Of a stretch of 64,000 nt of DNA, positions 8,865-17,235 are shown piece by piece. The notes below the pieces were generated by a model that had not been told where the DNA came from, searched no databases, and saw only the letters and a list, made by a program, of their open reading frames with translations. A program made the translations under genes and the position numbers. The stretch comes from Halapricum desulfuricans. Lineage in GTDB: Archaea > Halobacteriota > Halobacteria > Halobacteriales > Haloarculaceae. Location of the stretch: contig NZ_CP064791.1 of the NCBI RefSeq assembly GCF_017094465.1, forward strand, positions 1,984,001 through 2,048,000. Reading direction: 5' to 3'. Numbering within the stretch: the first letter of the stretch is position 1; every line of letters starts with the position of its first letter.

Positions 8865-9178
8865 ATGTTCTCACCCGCCTCGATCACGTAGCGACGCCAG
8901 TGGCCGAGCAACTGACCCGCGATGATGAGCAACACGAACGAGATGTACAGCCCCATCATCGCCCGGACTGCCAGCCAGATCGTGTTGAACTGATCGTAGG
9001 AGTACTCCCGAGTCAGGTGTCCGCCGACGAGCGGCTCCCAGCTGTTGACAACGGGCGGGATCCGACTGACGAGGAACAACAGTGCCGCCGTGCCGACGAT
9101 GGCGAAGACTACGGAAGCGGCACTACGCCACCGCGGGTTTCGAGCGAACCACGACTGGTCTTCGGTACCTGTCGCCAT
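8861..9178 (-). CDS. Small membrane protein with two hydrophobic helices, unrecognised (module 2)
   Basis: 105 residues with no family I recognise. A polar start (MATGTEDQSWFARNPRWR) is followed by a helix (ASVVFAIVGTAALLFLVSRI), a soluble loop of about 30 residues (PPVVNSWEPLVGGHLTREYS) and a second helix ending in LLGHWRRYVIEAGENI. It lies 5 nt after the Fe-S subunit stop and overlaps the cytochrome b start by 4 nt, so it is almost surely made with the complex. The loop should face outside if the N-terminus is cytoplasmic. It may be an accessory anchor subunit between the Fe-S protein and cytochrome b; that is inference from position. There are no Cys and only two His residues, so it is not an obvious metal carrier. 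Confidence 0.75.
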   Translation of the reverse strand: MATGTEDQSWFARNPRWRSAASVVFAIVGTAALLFLVSRIPPVVNSWEPLVGGHLTREYSYDQFNTIWLAVRAMMGLYISFVLLIIAGQLLGHWRRYVIEAGENI

Positions 9179-9183
9179 GTGTG

Positions 9184-9777
9184 TCAGTCACCTCCCGAGT
9201 CCGGCTCGACCGGCTCGACGAGGGCCCGCCGGCTCCCGTTCACGAACCGTTTGACGGCCGCCTCTGAGGCCAGTTCCATCATCTCCGAGACCGGCCCGGC
9301 GTGAAGCGCGTCGGTCACGCAGTTGTCGACGCAGTTGGGCGTGTTGCCGCCTTCTTCGGGCTTTTCGCGGGGTGGCTTGCCGTGGCCGTCGCCTTCGCCT
9401 TCACCCAGACAGAGGTGACACTTCGACATCTTGCCGTCGTTGTCGGGGTCGTACGTCGGCGCACCGTACGGACAGGCCCACCCGCAGTAGTGACAGCCGA
9501 TGCACTTGTCCTGATCGACGGTCACGATCCCGTCGGAGTCGCGTTTGGTGATCGCGCCGGTCGGACAGACTTTCTCGCATGGGGCGTCACCGCAGTGGAA
9601 ACACGCCGTGGACACCGCCGTCTCCTCGTAGTCCGGGAACGACCCCGTCGGTTCGTGTCTGAGTTCGCGCCAGTTGTCGTCGTCGACGCGGTCGTTCTGG
9701 ACGTCACATGCGACCGAACAGGCGTGACAGCCGATGCATTTGTCGGGTTCGAAATAAAACGTCCACTGTTCGCTCAT
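9184..9777 (-). CDS. Four-cluster Fe-S electron-transfer subunit (module 2, PhsB/DmsB-like)
   Basis: 197 residues with four ferredoxin-like Cys groups: CIGCHACSVAC (C14, 17, 20, 24), CFHCGDAPCEKVCP, CIGCHYCGWACPYG, and a last group split between CHLC and CVDNC. This is the beta subunit pattern of DmsB, PhsB and PsrB. Its start codon shares 1 nt with the stop of the catalytic subunit, as in module 3. A Gly-rich insert (GEGEGDGHGKPPREKPEEGG) lies between the last Cys pairs. Unlike its module 1 counterpart it has no N-terminal extension; the corresponding mini-domain is a separate gene at 12088. Confidence 0.9.
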   Translation of the reverse strand: MSEQWTFYFEPDKCIGCHACSVACDVQNDRVDDDNWRELRHEPTGSFPDYEETAVSTACFHCGDAPCEKVCPTGAITKRDSDGIVTVDQDKCIGCHYCGWACPYGAPTYDPDNDGKMSKCHLCLGEGEGDGHGKPPREKPEEGGNTPNCVDNCVTDALHAGPVSEMMELASEAAVKRFVNGSRRALVEPVEPDSGGD

Positions 9778-12095
9778 CAGTTCTCACCCCCGGTCTTCTC
9801 GACCTCGACAGGATGGTTGCGCACGGTCATTCCGGTCACCGGTTCGACGTGTCGTTCGCGGTTGAGTATCATCGTGTTAGCACCTGCACCGTCCGGATGG
9901 GACGACGTTTCGCCGAACCCGGACAGGGACGCCACCCGGCCGGGACGGATACCCTCGTAGACGTGTGCCATCAGCTCGATCTCGTCGTCTATCGATTCGA
10001 TCCGCACCATGTCGCCGCTCTGGATGCCGCGCTTCGCGGCGTCCTCCGGGTTGATGTGGAGCAGGTTCCCGCCGTATCCCTGATCTTCCATATCGTACCG
10101 TGCCTGGTACGCTTTGACCGATCGTCCGATCGCCTGATCGTGGCCTCTGTTGATCTGTTCGACGAACACGTCGTTGTACAACAGCGGGTAGTCGTCGTCA
10201 GTCGTCTCGCCGTAGTGTTCGTCGTCGGGTGGGTGCCACTCCGGTGCCGTGCTCGCGCCCATCTCCTCGGCGAGTTCGGCGTACTTCTCGACCACGTCGA
10301 GGTCGAAGTTGAACTTCCCGTTGACCGTGTCGAAGTCACTCTCCCCGTCGTCGCTCTTCCACTGTTCGTACTCCAGGTCCGAGACGATCGCGAAGCTCTG
10401 GGTGTCGAGCTCGTCGAAGGACATGTCGATGGCGTCGAGCTGGTCGTCCCAGTACGCCTCGCCGCTCTCCCAGCGGAAGTACTTCTCCCAGTCCGTATCC
10501 ATTTTCTCCGCCAGCGTTTCAGCCAGCAGCTTGTAGATCTGGTAGTCCGGCTTGCAGCCGCCGATCGGATCGATCGCCGCCTTCGATCCGGTCACCCACG
10601 TCTTCGTGCTGTAGGAACTGTCGCCGCCGGCCTTGAGGAACGGCTGTTCGAGCTGGGAAGCACCCGGGAAGACGACATCTGCGCGTTTGCTGTCGCTGTC
10701 CCAGAACGCGTCGACGATGATGACCAGTTCCATCTCCTCGATCGCCTCGAGCCACTCCTGGGTGTTGCCGCTTTTGGGCGGCGACGACCAGTTCGAGACC
10801 ATTCCCTTGATGTGGCCGTCTCTGACTGCCCTCGGGACGAGATTGTGTGAGACGTTGCGAATCCCGTGTTTCTGGAACGGGTAGTCGTCGTACTCGGCGG
10901 GATTAGGGTTGTCCTTGTGGTTCGACGGGACGTCGAGGTCGTATTTCTCGTGCGGATCCGCGAGCGAGGCCGACTGCCACTGTCGCGTGCCGCCCTCCCG
11001 ATCGATGTTCCCGACGAGTCCGTTCAGCGCGTGCACATTCTGACAGTTCTTGAAGCCGTTCTGCTGGAAAGTCAGCCCGGTCCACGGCAGCACCACGGAA
11101 CTCGGCGCTGCATCGGCGAACCCGCGTGCGATCTCGCGGATATTGTCGGCGTCGACGCCGGTGATCGCGGCGGCCCACTCGGGAGTCTTGTCTTCGACAG
11201 CTTCCCGGTAGGCCTCGAAGCCGTGCGTGTGGTTCTCGACGAACTCCTCGTCGTAGAGATCCTCCTCGATAATGACGTTGCCCATCGAAAGCGCCAGCGC
11301 GCCGTCGGTCCGGGGCTTGATCGGGATCCACTTGTCGGCCTTCTGGGCAGTCTTCGTGTACCGCGGGTCGATGCATACGAGCGTCGCGTCGTTGTTCTCC
11401 GTTGCGTCCAAGATGGCCTTGGGCTCGTACTGGCCGCGGAAGCACTCCATCACGTTGCGGCCCCAGGCGATCATGTACTCGGAGTTCTGCCAGTCGGGCC
11501 ACTCCCGCCCGTAGCCGGACATCCACTCCCAGGACGTCGAGAACGGGCCGTGACAGGTCGTCTTGCGCCCGACTTTCAGCGGTGCCCCGTAGAGGTTCTT
11601 GAAAAGCAAATTGTGCCAGGGGTGTTTCGCGATCGGATACCCCTGGTAGCGAAGCAGCCGCTCCGGACCGTGCTCCCGATGGAAGGCCGCGAGTTTCTCG
11701 GCGGCGTATTCGACCGCCTCGTCCCAGGACACCGCGGTCAGTTCCCCGTCTTTACGGACGTGTGGCCGGGTGATCCGGTTGGGATTGTACGTCTTCTCCA
11801 GCTGTGCCATCCCCTTCGAGCAGAGCGTCCCGTCCCTGTCCTGGCCGGCACTGGCTTTCGGATGGCCGTCGACGCCCGTGAGGTTGATCGCACGACCGTC
11901 CTCGACGGTGATCTCCTGGCCGCATTCGGCGCGGCAGATCCAGCAGTTCCCGTGGACGACCTCGCGATTTGTGGCCGAGGACGCCTTCGCCAACTGGTTC
12001 GAACTGCCGAGACAGCCGGCGGTCGCAGCGACCGCCGCTGCTGTGCTTCCCGTCAGGAACGTTCGCCGGGAAACGGTCGGGTTCTCGCTACTCAT
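9777..12095 (-). CDS. Tat-exported, lipid-anchored molybdopterin oxidoreductase catalytic subunit (module 2, PsrA/PhsA-like)
   Basis: 772 residues. The N-terminus has both a twin-arginine motif (VSRRTFLTGSTAA) and a lipobox (ATAGC, Cys28), so it is probably a Tat lipoprotein on the outer face. The Fe-S site is C51-x2-C54-x3-C58 with the fourth Cys at 92 (TLCSKG). The molybdenum ligand is probably Cys181 (KTTCHGPFSTSWEWMSGYG). HALNGLVGNIDREGG fits the polysulfide/thiosulfate reductase group, although Cys-His-Gly-Pro also recalls formate dehydrogenases. The length suits PsrA/PhsA (about 760). The partners are an Fe-S subunit, a small membrane protein and cytochrome b, as in PhsABC. It overlaps the upstream small gene by 8 nt. 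Thiosulfate or polysulfide is the best guess for substrate; the sequence alone does not decide. Confidence 0.85.
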   Translation of the reverse strand: MSSENPTVSRRTFLTGSTAAAVAATAGCLGSSNQLAKASSATNREVVHGNCWICRAECGQEITVEDGRAINLTGVDGHPKASAGQDRDGTLCSKGMAQLEKTYNPNRITRPHVRKDGELTAVSWDEAVEYAAEKLAAFHREHGPERLLRYQGYPIAKHPWHNLLFKNLYGAPLKVGRKTTCHGPFSTSWEWMSGYGREWPDWQNSEYMIAWGRNVMECFRGQYEPKAILDATENNDATLVCIDPRYTKTAQKADKWIPIKPRTDGALALSMGNVIIEEDLYDEEFVENHTHGFEAYREAVEDKTPEWAAAITGVDADNIREIARGFADAAPSSVVLPWTGLTFQQNGFKNCQNVHALNGLVGNIDREGGTRQWQSASLADPHEKYDLDVPSNHKDNPNPAEYDDYPFQKHGIRNVSHNLVPRAVRDGHIKGMVSNWSSPPKSGNTQEWLEAIEEMELVIIVDAFWDSDSKRADVVFPGASQLEQPFLKAGGDSSYSTKTWVTGSKAAIDPIGGCKPDYQIYKLLAETLAEKMDTDWEKYFRWESGEAYWDDQLDAIDMSFDELDTQSFAIVSDLEYEQWKSDDGESDFDTVNGKFNFDLDVVEKYAELAEEMGASTAPEWHPPDDEHYGETTDDDYPLLYNDVFVEQINRGHDQAIGRSVKAYQARYDMEDQGYGGNLLHINPEDAAKRGIQSGDMVRIESIDDEIELMAHVYEGIRPGRVASLSGFGETSSHPDGAGANTMILNRERHVEPVTGMTVRNHPVEVEKTGGEN

Positions 12096-12339
12096 CGGCG
12101 TCGTCCTCCAGTCCCGGATCGCGTTTGTCCTCGCCGAACTCCTCGAGGACCCGCTCGTGATACTTCTCGTAGAACTCGGCCTGACTCATCTCGCCGTCAG
12201 CGACTCGCTGGGCGTCTTCCCCCATCTGTTTCCCGAGTTCCTGATCGTATTCGGAAGCGCCGTCCCGATGTTCGCCACGCGATTTCTTTACTGAGAAGTC
12301 CATTATAGGAGTAAAGAACGGAGGAAGACGTTTCCACAT
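12088..12339 (-). CDS. Small acidic protein with the recurring molybdoenzyme mini-domain (module 2, DmsE-position)
   Basis: 83 residues from ATG at 12339, or 71 from an internal ATG at 12303. A TATA element (TATAAAT, 12359-12365) begins 26 nt before the first ATG, exactly where a leaderless archaeal transcript would start, and no ribosome-binding site precedes the second ATG, so the longer form is preferred. Residues 28-69 (ELGKQMGEDAQRVADGEMS, then FYEKYHERVLEEFG) match the small protein of module 3 and the N-terminus of the module 1 Fe-S subunit. It has no Cys, no signal peptide and no membrane helix. It overlaps the catalytic gene by 8 nt, just as its module 3 homologue does. Function unknown; an assembly factor or small subunit is likely from context. 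Confidence 0.8.
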   Translation of the reverse strand: MWKRLPPFFTPIMDFSVKKSRGEHRDGASEYDQELGKQMGEDAQRVADGEMSQAEFYEKYHERVLEEFGEDKRDPGLEDDADE

Positions 12340-12356
12340 TGCTCTTGACTGAGAAA

Positions 12357-12368
12357 GGATTTATATCC
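12357..12368 (-). promoter_or_regulatory. TATA box for the module 2 operon, leaderless
   Basis: On the minus strand GGATATAAATCC contains a TATAAAT element whose first base lies 26 nt upstream of the ATG at 12339. This spacing puts the transcription start at or next to the ATG, the common haloarchaeal leaderless layout. Confidence 0.6.
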
Positions 12369-12567
12369 GGTCAGTCGGTCGACGGCGCTCAGGCCGGATC
12401 TGTCGGTAGACGGACAGCTATAACCGAAAGCAACTCGAGAAAGCTGTCAGGATCGTATCACCACCGGTAAAGAAGTGATGTGGCGGGAACAGGCCCAGAG
12501 TAGCTGATAGCAGGCGTTAAGCCCCCTCCCTCAACGAGCCGCCAACGGCGGCGATGTTCGGGATAGT

Positions 12568-13176
12568 TCACTCCGGAAACAGCTGGGTGAAGACCCGTCG
12601 CTCGGCGGTGGCGAGGCGTTGGGAGAGTGCCTGTTTGGAGATGTCCAGTTCCGAGGCGATTTCCGACAGCGAGATCTCGCTGGGCTGGTCGTAGTAGCCG
12701 TGTTCGACGGCGAGTTCGAGTGCCTGTCGCTGTTTGTCTGTCATCGACTCCAGATCGACCGTGCGCGCTCGCTCGGCGCTGGTGCCCTGCTCCTCGATGA
12801 TCTTCCGGAGGACGACCCGTTCGGAGACCTCTTTGAGGGCGGAAACGAGCTCCCAGATGACGTCGTGACCGGGGAGATAGGCACTGACCACGACGCCGTC
12901 CGGTTCGACACCGACGATCGTGGGCACACAGTCGAATTCCGCAAACACGTGACAGCTACAGGGGTGGTCGTGATCTTGACTGGAGTGTTCGACTGAGATG
13001 TCGCCGTCTGTACCGGTCGTGTCGACCATGAACTCGCAGTGGCAGACGTCGTTGGCGAGTAGCATCTGCGCGTCGATCACGTCCTCGCCGGTCGTCGTGA
13101 GTGGACACCGCTCGCTCGGACGGATCTCGAGAACCGCTTTGGTCGTGCGCGCCTCGGAGTGTTTCTGGACAGCCAT
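12568..13176 (-). CDS. Cys-rich HTH_10 (Bat/DmsR-type) transcription regulator of module 2
   Basis: 202 residues from the ATG at 13176 (MAVQKHSEART); the frame extends further upstream, but that part is basic and non-family. The C-terminal ~60 residues form an HTH_10 domain: MTDKQRQALELAVEHGYYDQ, then SLSEIASELDISKQALSQRL. The N-terminal half is rich in Cys and His: CPL at about residue 22, CHCEF, HDHPCSCHVFAEFDC. DmsR, which sits beside the DMSO reductase operon in Halobacterium, is of this general type. The gene lies 228 nt upstream of and co-directional with module 2, and its Cys region suggests sensing of redox state, metal or a sulfur compound (inference). Two related regulators lie at 24769 and 30835. 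Confidence 0.85.
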   Translation of the reverse strand: MAVQKHSEARTTKAVLEIRPSERCPLTTTGEDVIDAQMLLANDVCHCEFMVDTTGTDGDISVEHSSQDHDHPCSCHVFAEFDCVPTIVGVEPDGVVVSAYLPGHDVIWELVSALKEVSERVVLRKIIEEQGTSAERARTVDLESMTDKQRQALELAVEHGYYDQPSEISLSEIASELDISKQALSQRLATAERRVFTQLFPE

Positions 13177-13490
13177 AGTTGGTTGTGAGACAGTCCGCTG
13201 CCCGACAGTCTCTGAGCGGATCTGCCGCCACAGTAGATACCAGTAGCGATAAAATAGCCCTTTCTCGCGCTCCCAGTTGTTCAGAACGCGCCCACATGCC
13301 CGGCAGGACCTCGGATCAGCCCCCGATCTCGCCCGAGACGAATGTCGTCCCTCTCGCGAGTATGCTTGACATACTATGTGGATATGGGATCTTCGAGTTC
13401 GATTTCTGAAGGTGTCTTTTGTACTATCCAAAATACTATTTTTGGAGAAGAAAAAGATTTTAGTGTATCACGTTCCACGGTACAGATGCA
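13177..13490. other. 314-nt divergent intergenic region
   Basis: This region separates the minus-strand HTH_10 gene from the plus-strand gene at 13491. On the minus strand a TTTTATCG element near 13245-13252 could be the regulator's TATA box, giving a leader of roughly 50 nt. Toward the right it becomes AT-rich. TACTAT occurs at 13372, 13422 and 13434, the last two exactly 12 nt apart, and GATTTTAGTG near 13458-13467 could be the TATA box of the gene at 13491. No coding sequence is evident. Confidence 0.5.
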
Positions 13491-13721
13491 ATGGGAATCG
13501 AAGCAGACGATCTGCGCGAGAAGCTCGAACGGAACGGCGAACTGATGATCGCGGTTTCGGAGTTCGAGGAGCCGCTCGAACTGCACCTCCACGACACGGA
13601 GATCGAAGACGAGACCGTCCGGATCCAGCTGACCGACGGGGTGCTAACCTTCGAGACTGACGCCGTCGTCGGCGCGTGGCACCACACCCACTCCCTCAAG
13701 GATCTCGGTCTCGGAGACTAG
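13491..13721 (+). CDS. Small conserved-looking acidic haloarchaeal protein, unrecognised
   Basis: 76 residues with typical haloarchaeal acidic composition. It reads as alternating helix and strand: IEADDLREKLERNGELMIAV, then EPLELHLHDTEIEDETVRIQ, and it ends in ETDAVVGAWHHTHSLKDLGL. The ATG at 13491 lies about 30 nt after a TTTTAG element, fitting a leaderless transcript. There is no signal peptide, membrane helix or Cys. I do not recognise the family; a small beta-rich fold is plausible. It is convergent with the small gene at 13772. Confidence 0.65.
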   Translation: MGIEADDLREKLERNGELMIAVSEFEEPLELHLHDTEIEDETVRIQLTDGVLTFETDAVVGAWHHTHSLKDLGLGD

Positions 13722-13771
13722 ACCGGTCGCTTGTCGAGCAGATCGCCTTCGACGAAAACGCTTGCAGACAC

Positions 13772-14017
13772 CTAGCGGACGCGACAGGTAACGACGGTGT
13801 TCATCCCGTCCTGTCCTTCGATCGATTCAGTAGTCACGTTCACACCGAGAAGGTCGTCGTCTGCGAAGGCGTCAGCTGCGATCGCGCGCACCTGTTCCGC
13901 GTCGGCCCGATCCTCCTCGAGAACGGCCCGGACCTGATTGCGGTTTCGTGTGACCTCGAGCACCGCGTAGCCGCCGTCTTCGAACGCCGTTTCGAGCGCC
14001 GAAAGCTGATCGTCCAT
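13772..14017 (-). CDS. Small haloarchaeal protein, unrecognised (ferredoxin-fold-like alternation)
   Basis: 81 residues starting at an ATG at 14017 (MDDQLSALETAFEDGGYAVL). The pattern of helix, strand (EVTRNRNQVRAVLEE), helix (DAEQVRAIAADAFADDDLLG) and strand (NTVVTCRVR) suggests a small alpha/beta sandwich. Composition is acidic, whereas the opposite-strand reading is basic. No motif identifies a function and its neighbours are unrelated. Confidence 0.65.
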   Translation of the reverse strand: MDDQLSALETAFEDGGYAVLEVTRNRNQVRAVLEEDRADAEQVRAIAADAFADDDLLGVNVTTESIEGQDGMNTVVTCRVR

Positions 14018-14137
14018 ACGGGACGGTTCGTCTCCGAGAAGGTAAAACCCACTGACGGAGCGTTGCTAACTCGGGTTAATCCGGGTTGACTACCACGTCC
14101 GTACTTGTCCGCGGGGCTCTATTACCCGGGCACAAGC

Positions 14138-14641
14138 ATGGTTCCCACGTTCGAGAGCGATCGATTCGAACCGAGTCGCGAAACCACACGCTCGATCGGC
14201 AAGCTCCTGTTCGGCGCCACCGCGACTGCGTTCGTGCTGGGGCTCGTGACGCTGCTTCCGGGCGTCGACCGGCTCTTGCCAGGCACCGACATCTCGATTG
14301 GGGCGCTCGTCCGCGCGATCGCCGCGCTGGTCGTCGCGGGCACGCTCGTCTATACGGCCTCGGGACTGGCGGCGCTGGTCGCGCCGGCAGGTCGGGGCGA
14401 ACTGTCACGGAACGCGGCGTCGATCGGCTACTGGCTGTCCGTCCTCGCCGCCGTGCTGATCGCCCACTGGGGACTCGCCCCGCTGGTTGCCGGACTGTTC
14501 GGCGGCCTCCTGTGGGTCTACGACACGGCGTTCCTGCTGGCGGCGCTGGGGCCGCTGCTGGTGATCGCCGTCCGGCTGTACGCGTCGCTCGACCCGGCCG
14601 CGGACGTGTTCGCCGAGAAGATTTCCGGGGGAGGAACGTAG
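14138..14641 (+). CDS. Four-helix integral membrane protein, unrecognised
   Basis: 167 residues from the ATG at 14138 (MVPTFESDRFEPSRETTRSI); an upstream TTG at 14105 is possible but less likely. About four hydrophobic segments follow (for example LLFGATATAFVLGLVTLLPG and SIGYWLSVLAAVLIAHWGLA). No catalytic or ligand-binding motif is visible. Its stop codon abuts the ATG of the next membrane protein, so the two are probably co-transcribed and may act together. Confidence 0.7.
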   Translation: MVPTFESDRFEPSRETTRSIGKLLFGATATAFVLGLVTLLPGVDRLLPGTDISIGALVRAIAALVVAGTLVYTASGLAALVAPAGRGELSRNAASIGYWLSVLAAVLIAHWGLAPLVAGLFGGLLWVYDTAFLLAALGPLLVIAVRLYASLDPAADVFAEKISGGGT

Positions 14642-15244
14642 ATGACGGCTCGATCGTCGGTTTCGACGGCGCAGCCGTCCCGTCGCTCGCTCCTGCTGGG
14701 GTTCGTCGCGGGCGTCCTCGCCTGGATCGCGGGGTATCTCGTCACGCACCTGGTCGTCGCTCCGGACGTCAGTGGGTCGGATCTCAATCGCCTGATCGAG
14801 GTGCTCGACGGCGAACCGGCGACCGCAGAGCTGGTCGGCTGGGTGTTCTTCAACGCGCACTTCGTCGAGACCGTCTTCGAGGGGCTACCGATTCTGGGCA
14901 GCCGGACGGCGTCGTACGTCGGCGGCGAGGGCGGATTCACTGTCCTGCTGTATCTGGTGCCCGTCGTGACGCTGTCGGTCGCGGGCCTGTTACTCGCGAG
15001 AGCGGACGGGGCCACCGATGTCTCGGACGGCGCGTTATCCGGTCTGACGGCGCTTCCCGGGTACGCGCTCGCGTCGGCCGTCGCTGCGGTCGCGATCGAA
15101 GTCACGGCCGCGGGTGCGAGCGCCGGACCGGACTTCCTTGCCGCCCTGGTTCTCGCGGGGATCGCGTATCCGATGGTCTTCGCCGGCTTCGGCGGTGCGC
15201 TCGCGGGTGCAGTGAACCGGTTGCAGCGCTCGCCGACGGGCTAG
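14642..15244 (+). CDS. Five-helix integral membrane protein, unrecognised
   Basis: 200 residues beginning directly after the stop of the preceding gene. Hydrophobic segments include LLLGFVAGVLAWIAGYLVTH, FTVLLYLVPVVTLSVAGLLL and GIAYPMVFAGFGGALAGAVN. Haloarchaeal proteins of this appearance are often labelled transporter without evidence, and I see nothing that specifies a substrate. The last 4 nt overlap the stop region of the convergent flippase-like gene. Confidence 0.7.
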   Translation: MTARSSVSTAQPSRRSLLLGFVAGVLAWIAGYLVTHLVVAPDVSGSDLNRLIEVLDGEPATAELVGWVFFNAHFVETVFEGLPILGSRTASYVGGEGGFTVLLYLVPVVTLSVAGLLLARADGATDVSDGALSGLTALPGYALASAVAAVAIEVTAAGASAGPDFLAALVLAGIAYPMVFAGFGGALAGAVNRLQRSPTG

Positions 15245-16269
15245 GGGCTTCGGACGCTGCGAGTCCCGAGCCCGGTCGCGACGAGACCGCCGACGACCGT
15301 CGGGAGCCAGTAGGTCGCGAGCCGATAGACGAGGACGGCAGCGACGGCACCGCCGTTCGACACCGTCGTCAGCGACACGAGGATCGCGGCGATCGCCGTC
15401 TCGATCGCGCCGGAGCCGCCGGGAAGCGGTGTCGCTCCGGCGATCAGACCGATCGGGACGGCGACCAGCGCGGCAGCCAGCGGAATCGAGGCTCCGACCG
15501 CGATCGCCGCGGTCCAGAGCGTCACGCCGAGCGTGAACCAGCCGACCGTCGAGAACCCGCCCGCGAGAACGAGTGCCCGTCGGTCAGTACCGATCCGATC
15601 GATCGATTCGAAGAAACTCCCGATCCGGTTCTCGACGGCTCGCATACCTGGCGGCGTCCGACCGGGAATCACCCGCGAGAGAACGCGAGCGATCGGCGTG
15701 ACCGCAGTCGCGAGCGCCTGTTCAATCCGATGGTGGTAGTGATAGATCAGGACGGCGGCACCGACGACGAGGACGAACAACCCGACCAGGATCGCGATAG
15801 AGATCGCCAGGTCCCGGGAGGCCGCTATCGCGTCCATCCCGAACAGCGCCATCCCGAGAAGCGCCATCCCGATCGACGGGACGAAATGGAGCGTGTCGAC
15901 GCTGGCGATAGCCGCGAGCCCGGTCTCGTACTCGCTGTCGGCCGCCTCGGAGATGAGCAGCGCGCTGACCGGCTCCCCGCCGGCCTGCCCGAACGGCGTG
16001 ATGTTGTTCGAGAACATCGCCGCCGTGAACACGAGCACGGCCTTCGGTGCCGACACTGGCGCGCCGAGCGCACCCAGTACGACGTGCAACGACAGTCCCC
16101 AGGAGACGAGCCACGCGACCGTGAGAGCGACGACGACCGCGACGAGCGGCAAGCGCGCGCGTCCGAGCGCTGTCAGCGTCTCCTCAACACCGGCGACCCA
16201 GACGAGCGCTCCGAGGACCGCCAGCGCGACGAGAAACAGCAACACGGTCGCTGTCCGGTCGCCGTTCAT
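15241..16269 (-). CDS. Lysylphosphatidylglycerol synthase TM-region/YbhN-family membrane protein (UPF0104)
   Basis: 342 residues from the ATG at 16269 (MNGDRTATVLLFLVALAVLG); the frame extends upstream into the divergent thiL gene, so the longer start is rejected. It has about eight hydrophobic helices with the family blocks FSNNITPFGQAGGEPVSALL and AGATPLPGGSGAIETAIAAI. Members of this family include MprF-type flippase domains and putative glycosyl/lipid transporters; archaeal members are generally uncharacterised. It is transcribed divergently from thiL, whose start is 91 nt away. Confidence 0.82.
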   Translation of the reverse strand: MNGDRTATVLLFLVALAVLGALVWVAGVEETLTALGRARLPLVAVVVALTVAWLVSWGLSLHVVLGALGAPVSAPKAVLVFTAAMFSNNITPFGQAGGEPVSALLISEAADSEYETGLAAIASVDTLHFVPSIGMALLGMALFGMDAIAASRDLAISIAILVGLFVLVVGAAVLIYHYHHRIEQALATAVTPIARVLSRVIPGRTPPGMRAVENRIGSFFESIDRIGTDRRALVLAGGFSTVGWFTLGVTLWTAAIAVGASIPLAAALVAVPIGLIAGATPLPGGSGAIETAIAAILVSLTTVSNGGAVAAVLVYRLATYWLPTVVGGLVATGLGTRSVRSP

Positions 16270-16360
16270 GCTACCGGATGCATGCCCGACGACGGCTTTA
16301 ACCCTCCGGATCGAGGTCCCGATCGCCGGTGCTTTTGTCGTCTGGGACCCATTCGGACAC

Positions 16361-17230
16361 ATGGACGAGCGGACGATGCTGGGCTTGCTCGCCGATCGCC
16401 TCCCACGTGCGGGCGACGACGCAGCCGTGATCGACGGGCTGGTCGTGACGATCGACATGCTGCACGAGACGACGGACTTCCCGTCGGGAACGACTCGATA
16501 CACCGCCGGCTGGCGATCCGTCGGCGCGTCACTCTCGGACCTGGCTGCAATGGGGGCCGCTCCGACGGGTGCTGTCGCAGTCTACGGTGCGCCCGCATTC
16601 GAGCAGGAGGAGATCCTGGCGTTCGTCGACGGCGCACGTGACGTCTGTGAGGCGGTCGGCACCGAGTACGTCGGCGGCGACCTCGACGACCACGCGGAGT
16701 TCACCGTCGCGACGGCCGCCGTCGGTCGAGCCGACGACCCTGTGTTTCGGTCAGGAGCCGAACCCGGCGACGCAGTCTGTGTCACGGGCACGCTCGGGCG
16801 CAGCGCCGCAGCACTCCGATACTTCGACCGTGGCGAGGCCGAGCGGGCGAACGAACTCTTCCGCTTCCGGCCCCGGATCAACGCCGGGCGCGCGCTGGTC
16901 CCCTACGCCAGCGCGATGATGGATTCGAGCGACGGGCTGGCTCGATCACTGCACCAACTCGCCGAAGCCAGCGACTGCGGGATGGCCGTCGAAACGCCAC
17001 TCCCGATCGACGAGGCCGTCGATGCGGTCGTCGGCCCGGACGAGCGGCTCGAACTCGGCGCGTTCTTCGGCGAGGACTTCGAACTCGTCTGTACGGTTCC
17101 CGAACCGGAACTCACTGCGGCCAGGGACGCTATACCGGTTACGCTGACCCGGATCGGGACTGTCACCGAAGACGGAATCACACTCGACGGCCAGCCTCTG
17201 CCGGATCGGGGATACACCCACCAGCGCTGA
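16361..17230 (+). CDS. thiL: Thiamine-monophosphate kinase ThiL
   Basis: 289 residues from ATG at 16361 (MDERTMLGLLADRLPRAGDD). ThiL phosphorylates thiamine monophosphate to thiamine diphosphate with ATP. The AIRS-type signatures are visible: GDDAAVIDGLVVTIDMLHE, GWRSVGASLSDLAAMGAAPT, YVGGDLDDH, CVTGTLGRSAAALRYF and MMDSSDGLARSLHQLAEASD. Length fits the archaeal enzyme. The open frame extends far upstream over the flippase-like gene, but only this start matches the family. No other thiamine genes are nearby. Confidence 0.93.
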   Translation: MDERTMLGLLADRLPRAGDDAAVIDGLVVTIDMLHETTDFPSGTTRYTAGWRSVGASLSDLAAMGAAPTGAVAVYGAPAFEQEEILAFVDGARDVCEAVGTEYVGGDLDDHAEFTVATAAVGRADDPVFRSGAEPGDAVCVTGTLGRSAAALRYFDRGEAERANELFRFRPRINAGRALVPYASAMMDSSDGLARSLHQLAEASDCGMAVETPLPIDEAVDAVVGPDERLELGAFFGEDFELVCTVPEPELTAARDAIPVTLTRIGTVTEDGITLDGQPLPDRGYTHQR

Positions 17231-17235
17231 CCCCG

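Noticed and set aside
9777-12095. Module 2 as a formate dehydrogenase
   Set aside because: CHGP at the metal site and cytochrome b are suggestive, but GNIDREGG and the length fit PsrA/PhsA better and no FdhD is nearby; kept only as an alternative.
10866-12308. 480-codon plus-strand frame opposite the module 2 catalytic subunit
   Set aside because: Antisense shadow with no start signal or domain.
14086-16641. 851-codon plus-strand open frame across several genes
   Set aside because: It is Arg-rich and lies antisense to or out of frame with the real membrane-protein genes; composition is unlike haloarchaeal proteins.
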